Of a DNA stretch of 6,514 bases, positions 1 to 5,498 are shown one piece after another. The stretch is taken from positions 1 to 6,514 of the forward strand of contig CAMYWS010000067.1 of the NCBI GenBank assembly GCA_947302865.1, read 5' to 3'. Under the pieces are notes generated by a model. It had not been told where the DNA came from. It did no database searches and saw only the letters and a list, made by a program, of their open reading frames with translations. The DNA is from an uncultured Clostridia bacterium (GTDB lineage Bacteria > Bacillota_A > Clostridia > Christensenellales > CAG-138). Position 1 is the stretch's first letter; every line of letters begins with the position of its first letter. The position numbers and the translations under genes were made by a program.

Positions 1-1406
1 GCGACTTCGACTGGTCCGAGACCGAGAACAACAAGCTGCTGTTTGAGATGACCGCAAAGTACGGCACGCCGTATTTCTCGAACTACATCAACTCGGACAT
101 GGAGCCGAGCGACGTGCGTTCGATGTGCTGCCGTCTGCGTCTCGACCTCCGCGAGCTTCGCAAAAAGTCCGGCGGTTTCTTCGGCTCGGGCGAATCGACG
201 GGTTCCGTCGGCGTCGTGACGATCAACATGCCGCGCATCGCGTACCTCGCAAAGGACGAAAAGGAATTCTACGCCGAACTCGATCGGATGATGGATATCG
301 CGGCGCGTTCGCTGAAAACCAAGCGCACCGTCATTACAAAGCTTCTCGACGCGGGTCTCTATCCGTACACCAAGCGCTACCTCGGCACGTTTAATAACCA
401 CTTCTCAACCATCGGTTTGATCGGCATGAATGAGGTCGGTCTGAACGCAAAGTGGCTCAGAAAGGATCTCACGCATCCCGAAACGCAGAAGTTCACCCGC
501 GAGGTTTTGAACCACATGCGCGAACGCCTCTCCGATTATCAGGAGAAGTACGGCGACCTCTACAACCTCGAGGCGACGCCCGCGGAATCCACGACGTACC
601 GCTTTGCGAAGCATGACAAGGAGAAGTACCCGGACATCATCACCGCGAACATGAACGGTACGCCGTACTACACCAACTCGTCCCACCTGCCGGTCGGCTA
701 TACCGAGGACATTTTCTCGGCGCTCGACATTCAGGACGACCTGCAGACGCTCTACACCTCCGGTACCGTGTTCCACGCGTTCCTCGGCGAAAAGCTGCCC
801 GACTGGAAAGCCGCGGCAAATCTTGTCCGCAAGATCGCCGAAAATTACAAGCTGCCGTACTACACGATGAGCCCGACGTACTCGGTCTGCAAGGACCACG
901 GCTATATCACGGGCGAGCACTTCACCTGCCCGATCTGCGGCGAAAAGACCGAGGTGTATTCCCGCATCACCGGCTATTACCGTCCGGTCCAGAATTGGAA
1001 CGACGGCAAGGCGCAGGAGTTCAAGGATCGCAAGGTCTACGACATCGGCCGTTCGCACCTGACCCATCAGGGTCCGAACCCCGCGCCCGTCGACACCGTC
1101 ATGGAAGCGGCGATGGAAGCGGTTCAGGAATCGCCCTGCTGCGCGCCGGCCGCGCCCGAGATGGCCGCCGACCCGACGATCCTGCTCTTTAAGACGCCGA
1201 CCTGCCCGAACTGCAAGGTCGCGACGATGCTGCTCGAAAAGGCGGGCGTTCCGTTCACCGCATTGAACGCGAACGAGGAGAAGGAGCTTGTCGAGAAATA
1301 CGGCGTCAAACAGGCGCCCACGCTCGTGCTCGTCAGGGAAGACGGCATCGAACGCTACCGCGGTGTCAGTGATATCAAGGGCTGGCTGATGCATAAGGAC
1401 GCGTAA
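1..1406 (+). CDS. nrdD: Anaerobic (class III) ribonucleoside-triphosphate reductase NrdD, 3' part, with fused C-terminal redoxin domain
   Basis: This is the C-terminal 467 residues of an oxygen-sensitive glycyl-radical enzyme that reduces ribonucleotides to deoxyribonucleotides in the cytoplasm. The 5' end lies outside the window, and the first complete codon is at base 3. Residues below count from there. The SMCCR motif (residues 40-44) carries the thiyl-radical cysteine, probably the second Cys by analogy with T4 NrdD. Conserved NrdD blocks follow (PYTKRYLGT, NHFSTIG, NLEATPAEST). A zinc site is formed by CxxH (C296, H299) and CxxC (C309, C312). The glycyl-radical loop is RITGY, with G324. 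A normal NrdD would end near residue 350. Here an Ala/Pro-rich linker with an adjacent Cys pair (379-380) leads into a redoxin-like domain of about 76 residues (392-467), with CPNC at 401-404 and a probable cis-proline at P439. The fusion suggests a redoxin-reduced rather than formate-reduced enzyme (inference). A TrxR-like gene lies downstream on the same strand. No nrdG is seen. Confidence 0.96.
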   Translation, partial: DFDWSETENNKLLFEMTAKYGTPYFSNYINSDMEPSDVRSMCCRLRLDLRELRKKSGGFFGSGESTGSVGVVTINMPRIAYLAKDEKEFYAELDRMMDIAARSLKTKRTVITKLLDAGLYPYTKRYLGTFNNHFSTIGLIGMNEVGLNAKWLRKDLTHPETQKFTREVLNHMRERLSDYQEKYGDLYNLEATPAESTTYRFAKHDKEKYPDIITANMNGTPYYTNSSHLPVGYTEDIFSALDIQDDLQTLYTSGTVFHAFLGEKLPDWKAAANLVRKIAENYKLPYYTMSPTYSVCKDHGYITGEHFTCPICGEKTEVYSRITGYYRPVQNWNDGKAQEFKDRKVYDIGRSHLTHQGPNPAPVDTVMEAAMEAVQESPCCAPAAPEMAADPTILLFKTPTCPNCKVATMLLEKAGVPFTALNANEEKELVEKYGVKQAPTLVLVREDGIERYRGVSDIKGWLMHKDA

Positions 1407-1427
1407 CAATTCATTATGACGTCACCG

Positions 1428-1456
1428 GATTCTCCGCAGAACCCCTGCGGAGAATC
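1428..1456 (+). terminator. Probable transcription terminator hairpin after nrdD
   Basis: A perfect 12-bp inverted repeat (GATTCTCCGCAG, loop AACCC, CTGCGGAGAATC) begins 22 nt after the nrdD stop codon. The tract that follows (GTTCTGATT) is only moderately T-rich, so termination may be incomplete. It could also act as a 3'-end stability hairpin, with some read-through into the TrxR-like gene. Confidence 0.65.
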
Positions 1457-1479
1457 GTTCTGATTATCTGCGGCGTATC

Positions 1480-1616
1480 ATCCTGAGGCGCAGCCGGCGA
1501 AGGATCTTTCCCTGCTGCACAGGATCCTTTGCTTCCGCTTCGTTACGGCGGCAGATCGCGCGCAGCCAAAGGCCTTCCCCCTGATGTGGGGAAGGTGGTC
1601 CCGCAGGGACCGGATG
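1480..1616. repeat. Mosaic of short GC-rich inverted repeats (interspersed-repeat type)
   Basis: This non-coding stretch consists of small self-complementary modules. ATCCT at 1480-1484 pairs with AGGAT at 1501-1505 around a GC-rich centre. CCTTCCCC (1573-1580) pairs perfectly with GGGGAAGG (1588-1595) across a 7-nt loop. GGTCCC (1597-1602) pairs with GGGACC (1606-1611) around GCA, and is followed by GGATGAGGA. The style (CATCCTGAG...AAGGATC, and CCTTCCCC...GGGGAAGGTGG...CCGGATGAGG) resembles interspersed repeats I associate with Clostridia genomes. That is recollection and has not been checked. Short open frames crossing the region on the minus strand have no protein character. Confidence 0.6.
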
Positions 1617-1629
1617 AGGAGTAAACGCA

Positions 1630-1774
1630 GAAAAGCGGGACGCTTTTCGCGGATCAATGAATTGCGCTTCGCGCATGAATTGGCTGCGCCATGAATTGAC
1701 CTTGCGGTCATGAATTGTCCCTTCGGGACGTGAATTGCGCTTCGCGCATGAATTGTCCTTACGGACATGCATTT
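1630..1774. repeat. Tandem array of six small hairpins separated by ATGAATTG linkers
   Basis: The linker ATGAATTG starts at 1657, 1675, 1691, 1710, 1730 (as GTGAATTG) and 1748, with a degenerate copy (ATGCATTT) at 1767. Between successive linkers sits a different perfect mini-hairpin: TGCGC-TTC-GCGCA (1663-1675), TGGC-TGC-GCCA (1681-1691), TGACC-TTGC-GGTCA (1697-1710), GTCCC-TTC-GGGAC (1717-1729), TGCGC-TTC-GCGCA again (1736-1748) and TGTCC-TTAC-GGACA (1754-1767). The stems change on both arms together while the linkers stay constant, so units are 16-20 nt long. Just upstream, GAAAAGCG (1630-1637) pairs with CGCTTTTC (1641-1648). The array ends 2 nt before the ribosome binding site of the TrxR-like gene, so it would lie in that gene's 5' untranslated region if transcribed. 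I see no convincing promoter in the gap. Confidence 0.9.
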
Positions 1775-1789
1775 TCAGGAGGTATTACC

Positions 1790-2707
1790 ATGTACGACAT
1801 GATCGTGATCGGCGGGGGACCCGCCGGTATGACGGCGGCGCTGTACGCGCTCAGAAACGGCAAAACGGTACTCGTGCTCGAAAAGCACGGTTTCGGCGGA
1901 CAGATCACGCATTCCCCGAAGGTCGAGAACTACCCGGGCACGATCCAGATGAGCGGCAACGAGTTCGCGGATCGTTTCCTGGAGCAGATCCTGCATCAGG
2001 GCGCGGACATCGAGCTGGAACGCGCGATCTCCGTGAAAACGGAAGGGAACCTCAAAATCGTCGAAACCGAAGAAGGCAGCCGCTTCGAAGCGCTGACCGT
2101 GGTCATCGCGACCGGCGTCAAGCACCGCATGCTCGGGCTCGAGGGCGAAAACGAGCTCGTCGGCGAGGGCATCTCGTTCTGCGCGGTCTGCGACGGCGAT
2201 TTCTATACGGATAAAACCGTCTGTGTCGCGGGCGGCGGCAACTCCGCGCTGCAGGAAGCGATCCTGCTTGCGGAAAAGTGCAAAGAGGTCATCATTTTAC
2301 AGGACCTGCCCGCGCTCACCGGCGAGGTCAGATTGCAGCAGGTGCTGGAATCGCGCAGAAACGTGCGCGTGCTGACGAATCTTAAGATCAACAGACTTCT
2401 GAAAAACGGCGACGCGCTCGCGGGCGTCGAAGTCGAAAACCGCACGACGGGGCAGAAGCGCGAGATCGCCTGCGACGGTCTGTTCGTCGCGATCGGTCTG
2501 ATCCCCGAAAACGAGCCGTTCAAGGAGCTGCACACGCTGAACAAGTTCGGCTATTTCGACACCGACGAGCAGTGTCTCACCGACACGCCCGGCGTCTACG
2601 TTGCGGGCGACTGCCGCTCGAAATTCGTCCGGCAGCTCACCACCGCCGTCGCGGACGGCGCGACCGCCGCGCTTGCCGCCTGCCGCTACATCAACGAGCG
2701 CAAATAG
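1790..2707 (+). CDS. trxB: Thioredoxin reductase-like FAD-dependent disulfide oxidoreductase
   Basis: This 305-residue protein has the usual length of a bacterial low-molecular-weight thioredoxin reductase. It should reduce a redoxin through a flavin and an active-site disulfide. Visible motifs are the FAD-binding GGGPAG (8-13), ATG at 107-109, redox-active CAVC followed by DG (131-136), the second dinucleotide loop GGGNSA (148-153), and the C-terminal FAD motif GVYVAGD (268-274) with RQLTTAVADGA (281-291). The HRRxxxR stretch that grips the NADPH 2'-phosphate is absent; that position reads LQDLPALTGE (170-179). The donor may therefore not be NADPH. The ATG at 1790 is chosen because AGGAGG (1777-1782) lies 7 nt upstream and the protein begins in register with the family. 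A longer frame from 1715 would run through the hairpin array. The most plausible partner is the redoxin domain fused to the upstream NrdD (inference from adjacency). Confidence 0.93.
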   Translation: MYDMIVIGGGPAGMTAALYALRNGKTVLVLEKHGFGGQITHSPKVENYPGTIQMSGNEFADRFLEQILHQGADIELERAISVKTEGNLKIVETEEGSRFEALTVVIATGVKHRMLGLEGENELVGEGISFCAVCDGDFYTDKTVCVAGGGNSALQEAILLAEKCKEVIILQDLPALTGEVRLQQVLESRRNVRVLTNLKINRLLKNGDALAGVEVENRTTGQKREIACDGLFVAIGLIPENEPFKELHTLNKFGYFDTDEQCLTDTPGVYVAGDCRSKFVRQLTTAVADGATAALAACRYINERK

Positions 2708-2711
2708 CGCT

Positions 2712-2751
2712 CGGTCTGCTGAAAAACGTTGTTTTTCAACAGACCGGTTTT
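2712..2751 (+). terminator. Rho-independent terminator after the TrxR-like gene
   Basis: CGGTCTG (2712-2718) pairs with CAGACCG (2740-2746). One C/A mismatch then leads into an inner stem TGAAAAAC / GTTTTTCA around loop GTT. A short T tract (2748-2751) follows. The hairpin starts 4 nt after the stop codon. Confidence 0.75.
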
Positions 2752-2796
2752 CAGCTCCCGCCTAAAATACTGTGTATTTCCGGGCGGCGGGAGCTG
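2752..2796. repeat. Long imperfect palindrome, 11-bp outer and 6-bp inner stem
   Basis: CAGCTCCCGCC (2752-2762) is exactly complementary to GGCGGGAGCTG (2786-2796). Inside, AAATAC (2765-2770) pairs with GTATTT (2774-2779) around TGT. It abuts the preceding terminator and has no T tract on either side, so it is not an obvious terminator. It could be a small palindromic repeat element or part of a structured RNA. Confidence 0.7.
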
Positions 2797-2802
2797 TAAG
2801 GT

Positions 2803-2852
2803 GTCAAATCCGCCGCGCATGTCGCCGGATTTGACGGATTATCCGCTTTTTT
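2803..2852 (+). other. 10-bp hairpin with an overlapping alternative stem and T6 tract (attenuator-like)
   Basis: GTCAAATCCG (2803-2812) is perfectly complementary to CGGATTTGAC (2826-2835). Immediately downstream, ATCCG (2841-2845) can pair with CGGAT at 2826-2830 or at 2835-2839. It is followed by six Ts (2847-2852). The 10-bp stem and the first weak alternative both use 2826-2830, so they exclude each other, as in an attenuator. The alternatives are only 4-5 bp, and no gene follows for over 200 nt, so a regulatory role is speculative. Confidence 0.35.
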
Positions 2853-2967
2853 GGCAGGGCAAGTTACATTTGCTGCCTGCTGCCGCATCAGTGAGCAGAA
2901 TAATGTCCGGGAGATGATCCTTTTTTCTCATCACAAACGGGCTGACCCCTTTGAACCGACACCATGC
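2853..2967 (+). other. Non-coding stretch with further weak stem-loops; possible body of a small RNA
   Basis: No credible gene is present. Small stems can be drawn: GGCA/TGCC plus GCAA/TTGC (2853-2877), CTGCT/AGCAG (2877-2898) and GATGA/TCATC (2913-2932, enclosing a T6 tract). Together with the 10-bp hairpin upstream and the strong terminator at 2968-2993, this could be a short structured transcript of about 200 nt. I could not find a good promoter for it and do not recognise 6S RNA, SRP RNA, tmRNA, RNase P RNA or a common riboswitch. Confidence 0.25.
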
Positions 2968-2993
2968 GGACCGCGATCTGCGGTCCTTTTTTT
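2968..2993 (+). terminator. Strong rho-independent terminator
   Basis: GGACCGC (2968-2974) and GCGGTCC (2980-2986) form a perfect 7-bp GC-rich stem around GATCT, followed directly by seven Ts (2987-2993). The nearest upstream gene ends at 2707 and already has its own terminator, so this one may serve a non-coding transcript or catch read-through before the next promoter. Confidence 0.85.
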
Positions 2994-3027
2994 ACAACTG
3001 CATTCGACAAAATCCGATTGCAGTTTT
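2994..3027. promoter_or_regulatory. Imperfect dyad over the deacetylase -35 box; candidate operator
   Basis: The arms at 2994-3006 and 3015-3027 match as inverted repeats at 11 of 13 positions, with an uninterrupted AACTGCA...TGCAGTT core and an 8-nt spacer. The right arm contains the -35 hexamer at 3018-3023 and lies upstream of the predicted transcription start. It would therefore act as DNA (a repressor or activator site) rather than as an RNA hairpin. No regulator can be named. Confidence 0.4.
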
Positions 3028-3046
3028 TCGCGTTTTGTGGCATAAT
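3018..3046 (+). promoter_or_regulatory. Sigma-A-type promoter for the deacetylase gene
   Basis: TTGCAG (3018-3023) and CATAAT (3041-3046) are separated by 17 nt. A TG at 3038-3039 gives an extended -10 (TGGCATAAT), which can offset the weak -35. The predicted start is near 3053, leaving an untranslated leader of about 25 nt. Confidence 0.65.
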
Positions 3047-3078
3047 AAGAGAATCTTGGGAAAAGGAGGCGAAACGGC

Positions 3079-4200
3079 ATGAAGAGAGGCGTTTGCATTG
3101 CTCTATTCTGCGTGTTTTTGATCCTGCCGCTCGTTTCCGCGTGCCGCGTTTCGCGCCCAGAGACCGCCGAGGCGACGCCGGTCCCGACGGAAGCCGTTCC
3201 CGCGGACGATACGGTTGAAGCGGTCGCCGTTCCCACGCCCGCCGAGATGCCGGCGCTGCCGACCGTGCCGCCGACGCCCACGCCCACGCCGAAGCCCACG
3301 GAGATTCCGATCACCGATCCGGTCATCACGCTGATCGGCGGGGACACGGTGCAGATCGAAGCGGACTTTTCCTTCTCTGATCCCGGGTATTTCGCGGACG
3401 ATTATCTCGGCAACAACCTGACCTCCCGCATGACCGTTTCGGGCGAAGTGATCCCGTATAAGGTCGGGACCTACGACATCACCTATTCGGTCACGGACGA
3501 CGGCGGCAGAAGCACGACCGTCGTGCGGCACGTGGAGATCGTACCGGTCGCAATGCCGGAGATCGTCATGCCGCCGGAAAAAACGGTCTATCTGACGTTC
3601 GACGACGGACCGTGCGCATACACCGAGCAGCTTCTCGACGTGCTGAAAAAGCACAACGCCAAGGCGACGTTCTTCATCATCGGCAACAAGGGAAGAACGG
3701 ACGTGATCAGGCGCGCGTACGAGGAGGGACACGCTGTCGGCGTCCACACGTACACGCACGAGTACAAGGATATCTACAAGAACGAACAGGCGTTTTTTGA
3801 CGATTTCTGGGCAACGCAGGAGGTCATCAAGGAGGCGACCGGGTCCTATACACGCATCTTCCGGTTCCCGGGCGGCAGCGCAAATACGGTAAGCCGCCGC
3901 AACAAGGGCATCATGACGCGGCTTACGAAGATCATGGAGGATCTCGGCTATCGCTACTTCGACTGGAACATTTCCTCGGGCGACGCCAGCGGCGAGCCCT
4001 ACACCAGCACAGACGTCAAAAACCGTGTGGTCGGCGGGATCAGGAAGCATTCCGACTTTGCGATCGTGCTGCAGCACGACATCCACTATCAAAGCGTCAA
4101 GGCGGTGGATTCTATCCTCACCTGGGGCGAGCAGAACGGCTATACCTTCCTTGCGCTGGATCTTACAAGCCCCGTCATGCACTCGGAAGTGCAGAACTGA
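3079..4200 (+). CDS. Lipoprotein polysaccharide deacetylase (NodB/CE4) with N-terminal Ig-like (DUF5011-type) domain
   Basis: This 373-residue secreted enzyme is predicted to hydrolyse N-acetyl (or O-acetyl) groups on a cell-wall or surface polysaccharide. It has a lipoprotein signal peptide with lipobox VSAC and lipidated Cys22, then a Pro/Thr/Ala-rich linker (about 23-78) with a TPTPTPKPT run. An Ig-like domain of DUF5011 type follows (about 80-155; PVITLIGG, then GTYDITYSVTDDGG). A NodB domain fills 168-363. All five CE4 motifs are present: TFDDGP with D175/D176; HTYTH with metal ligands H223/H227; RFPGG with R262; FDWN around D295; and LQHD with H333. An active metal-dependent deacetylase is therefore expected. 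GGAGG at 3065-3069 lies 9 nt before the ATG. The gene is monocistronic, with its own promoter and terminator. The substrate, such as peptidoglycan, cannot be read from the sequence. Confidence 0.94.
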   Translation: MKRGVCIALFCVFLILPLVSACRVSRPETAEATPVPTEAVPADDTVEAVAVPTPAEMPALPTVPPTPTPTPKPTEIPITDPVITLIGGDTVQIEADFSFSDPGYFADDYLGNNLTSRMTVSGEVIPYKVGTYDITYSVTDDGGRSTTVVRHVEIVPVAMPEIVMPPEKTVYLTFDDGPCAYTEQLLDVLKKHNAKATFFIIGNKGRTDVIRRAYEEGHAVGVHTYTHEYKDIYKNEQAFFDDFWATQEVIKEATGSYTRIFRFPGGSANTVSRRNKGIMTRLTKIMEDLGYRYFDWNISSGDASGEPYTSTDVKNRVVGGIRKHSDFAIVLQHDIHYQSVKAVDSILTWGEQNGYTFLALDLTSPVMHSEVQN

Positions 4201-4206
4201 ATCATC

Positions 4207-4249
4207 AAAAAACGCTCCTTTCATTCCGAAGGGAGCGTTTCTCTTTTTT
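4207..4249. terminator. Bidirectional terminator between convergent genes
   Basis: AAACGCTCCTTTC (4210-4222) pairs with GAAGGGAGCGTTT (4228-4240), 13 bp with one G-U pair and a 5-nt loop. On the plus strand it is followed by CTCTTTTTT (to 4249). On the minus strand the A run at 4207-4212 supplies the U tract. It can end both the deacetylase and the DegV-family transcripts. Confidence 0.9.
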
Positions 4250-4253
4250 GGAT

Positions 4254-5234
4254 TCAAACGTGCGCGGGACCGTGTACCGGCTGTTTGGGAAGCGTGATCT
4301 TTTCACGGGCGTTTTCGAAGAACGACTTGACCTTATCGGGAATGACGTCGAGCCCCTTGACGGCGCGGACGCCCTCACAGCTTTCGAAAAACAGCGCCAG
4401 AGCGCCGGGACCGACGTGGGACCCCGTGACCGGCTCGTAGTCGACGAGCAGGATATCCTTCGGCGGATGCGCGCTGCCCTTGATGAGATCGACGAGCATT
4501 TCCGCATCCTCGCGGCATGCCGCATGCGCAATGCCGATCGTCTGGTTCTCGGCGTCCACCACGTATTTTTCATACTGCGCGGCAAGCGCTTTGACGGACC
4601 GTTTGCGGCTTCTTACCGTATCGAACGCCGAGATCCGGCCGTCCTCGCCGCCTTTTAAGATCGGCTTGATGCCGAGCACGGTGCCGACGATCGCGGAAAG
4701 GTTCGAAAGACGCCCGCCGCGGCGCAGAAACAGCAGATCGTTGACCGTAAACACATTGAACATCCGTTCCGAAAGCTGCCGGAGCCGTTTTGCCGCCTCT
4801 GCGGCGGAAAGGTCCCCGTCGCGCAGCTTTGCCGCCGCGACCGCCACCAGCCCTTCGCCCAAAGATGCGCCGCGCGTGTCGACGACCTCGATCACGCGGT
4901 CGGGATAGCGTTCTTTGAGCATGTCCGCGCCGATCATGGCCGACTGGCAGGAGCCCGAGATGCCCGAGGACATCGCGATGTACACAATGTCTCTGCCGTC
5001 CTTTAAAAACGGCTCGAAGAAATCGGCGTATTCCTGCGGATTGATCTGGCTCGTTCTGACCTCCGTGGTCTTCAAACTCGCATAGAACGTGTCGCCGTCG
5101 AACGACTCGGTGTCGAGACAGGTGAAGCGCTCCCCGTCGATATAGTACGCAAAGGGGATCATTTTAATATCTTGTTCCCGCGCCATACGGGTGGGAAGAT
5201 TGCCGGACGTATCCGTGATTGCAACAAACTGCAT
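4254..5234 (-). CDS. DegV-family (FakB-like) fatty-acid-binding protein
   Basis: The 326-residue protein matches the DegV family. Characterised members (FakB) bind a fatty acid and present it to the kinase FakA for phosphorylation before phospholipid synthesis. Family landmarks in order are DTSGNLP (8-14), TSQINPQEYADFF (61-73), the ligand-pocket segment MSSGISGSCQSA (88-99), VDTRGASLGEG (118-128), LLFLRRGGRLSN (167-178) with GIKPIL (188-193), and HVGPGALALFF (273-283). DegV proteins usually end soon after this last motif. Here about 43 more residues follow, ending KQPVHGPAHV. The ATG is supported by GGAGG on the minus strand (5243-5247), 8 nt upstream. The gene stands alone, convergent with the deacetylase and divergent from the glycosyltransferase. 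No fakA is in the window, so its lipid partner and role are inferred from family only. Confidence 0.93.
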   Translation of the reverse strand: MQFVAITDTSGNLPTRMAREQDIKMIPFAYYIDGERFTCLDTESFDGDTFYASLKTTEVRTSQINPQEYADFFEPFLKDGRDIVYIAMSSGISGSCQSAMIGADMLKERYPDRVIEVVDTRGASLGEGLVAVAAAKLRDGDLSAAEAAKRLRQLSERMFNVFTVNDLLFLRRGGRLSNLSAIVGTVLGIKPILKGGEDGRISAFDTVRSRKRSVKALAAQYEKYVVDAENQTIGIAHAACREDAEMLVDLIKGSAHPPKDILLVDYEPVTGSHVGPGALALFFESCEGVRAVKGLDVIPDKVKSFFENAREKITLPKQPVHGPAHV

Positions 5235-5287
5235 GGCATTTACCTCCGTAAAAACGTGTACGGCGTGATCATTCCCGCCGCAGACCC

Positions 5288-5317
5288 ATTATATGCATGC
5301 TTTTCCCGGAAGGTCAA
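5288..5317 (-). promoter_or_regulatory. Sigma-A-type promoter for the DegV-family gene
   Basis: On the minus strand, TTGACC (5317-5312) and a perfect TATAAT (5293-5288) are separated by 18 nt. The predicted start near 5281 gives a leader of about 47 nt before the DegV-family ATG. This is the best consensus match in the window. Confidence 0.8.
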
Positions 5318-5318
5318 T

Positions 5319-5386
5319 CTACCGCCCGCAAATTTCGCCCTACCGATCCGGCGCGGACGGATAGAATCGTAAAAATCGCTCTACCG
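5319..5386. promoter_or_regulatory. Three same-orientation CTACCG repeats between the divergent promoters
   Basis: CTACCG occurs at 5319-5324, 5340-5345 and 5381-5386. The start-to-start spacings of 21 and 41 nt are close to two and four helical turns. The first copy sits 1 nt beyond the -35 of the DegV-family promoter. The third begins a small CTAC/GTAG dyad (5381-5393). They could be regulator sites, but a six-base motif recurring by chance is possible. The rest of the region up to 5469 is AT-richer than the genes and shows nothing else I recognise. Confidence 0.3.
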
Positions 5387-5469
5387 GGAGTAGAAATGAT
5401 AATAAAACAAATATTCACGCTCAATAATAACGATATGCCGTTCGATCTCCGATACAAACGACAGCCGCC

Positions 5470-5498
5470 TTGCAAAACCGGACAAACGCTGATATACT
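5470..5498 (+). promoter_or_regulatory. Sigma-A-type promoter for the glycosyltransferase gene
   Basis: TTGCAA (5470-5475) and TATACT (5493-5498) are separated by 17 nt. Transcription would begin near 5505, about 22 nt before the ATG at 5527. The -35 overlaps a TTG that could be misread as an upstream start codon. Confidence 0.7.

Noticed and set aside
405..1409. Open frame of 334 codons on the minus strand opposite nrdD
   Set aside because: It is an antisense shadow of a clearly coding GC-rich gene. Its translation is Arg/Val/Asp-rich with no family resemblance.
1464..1772. Two overlapping minus-strand open frames of about 100 codons over the repeat region
   Set aside because: Their translations are repetitive products of the hairpin array and interspersed repeats, with no start signal or family match.
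1657..1774. CRISPR array reading of the ATGAATTG repeats
   Set aside because: The constant part is only 8 nt, the intervening pieces are 8-12 nt and self-complementary, and there are no cas genes.
1715..1789. Upstream start extending the TrxR-like protein by 25 residues
   Set aside because: The extra codons translate the hairpin array and have no ribosome binding site, while AGGAGG sits 7 nt before the ATG at 1790 and the family N-terminus begins there.
1407..1789. Missing nrdG read as loss of the activase
   Set aside because: The window starts inside nrdD, so nrdG may lie upstream of it or elsewhere in the genome. Absence here is not evidence of loss.
2729..2917. Small plus-strand open frame of 62 codons in the trxB-deacetylase gap
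   Set aside because: It starts inside the terminator hairpin, crosses two palindromes, and has no ribosome binding site or recognisable protein features.
3103..4257. Open frame of 384 codons on the minus strand opposite the deacetylase gene
   Set aside because: The plus strand encodes a complete CE4 enzyme with all catalytic motifs. The minus frame has low-complexity Arg/Asp/Val composition and also crosses the shared terminator.
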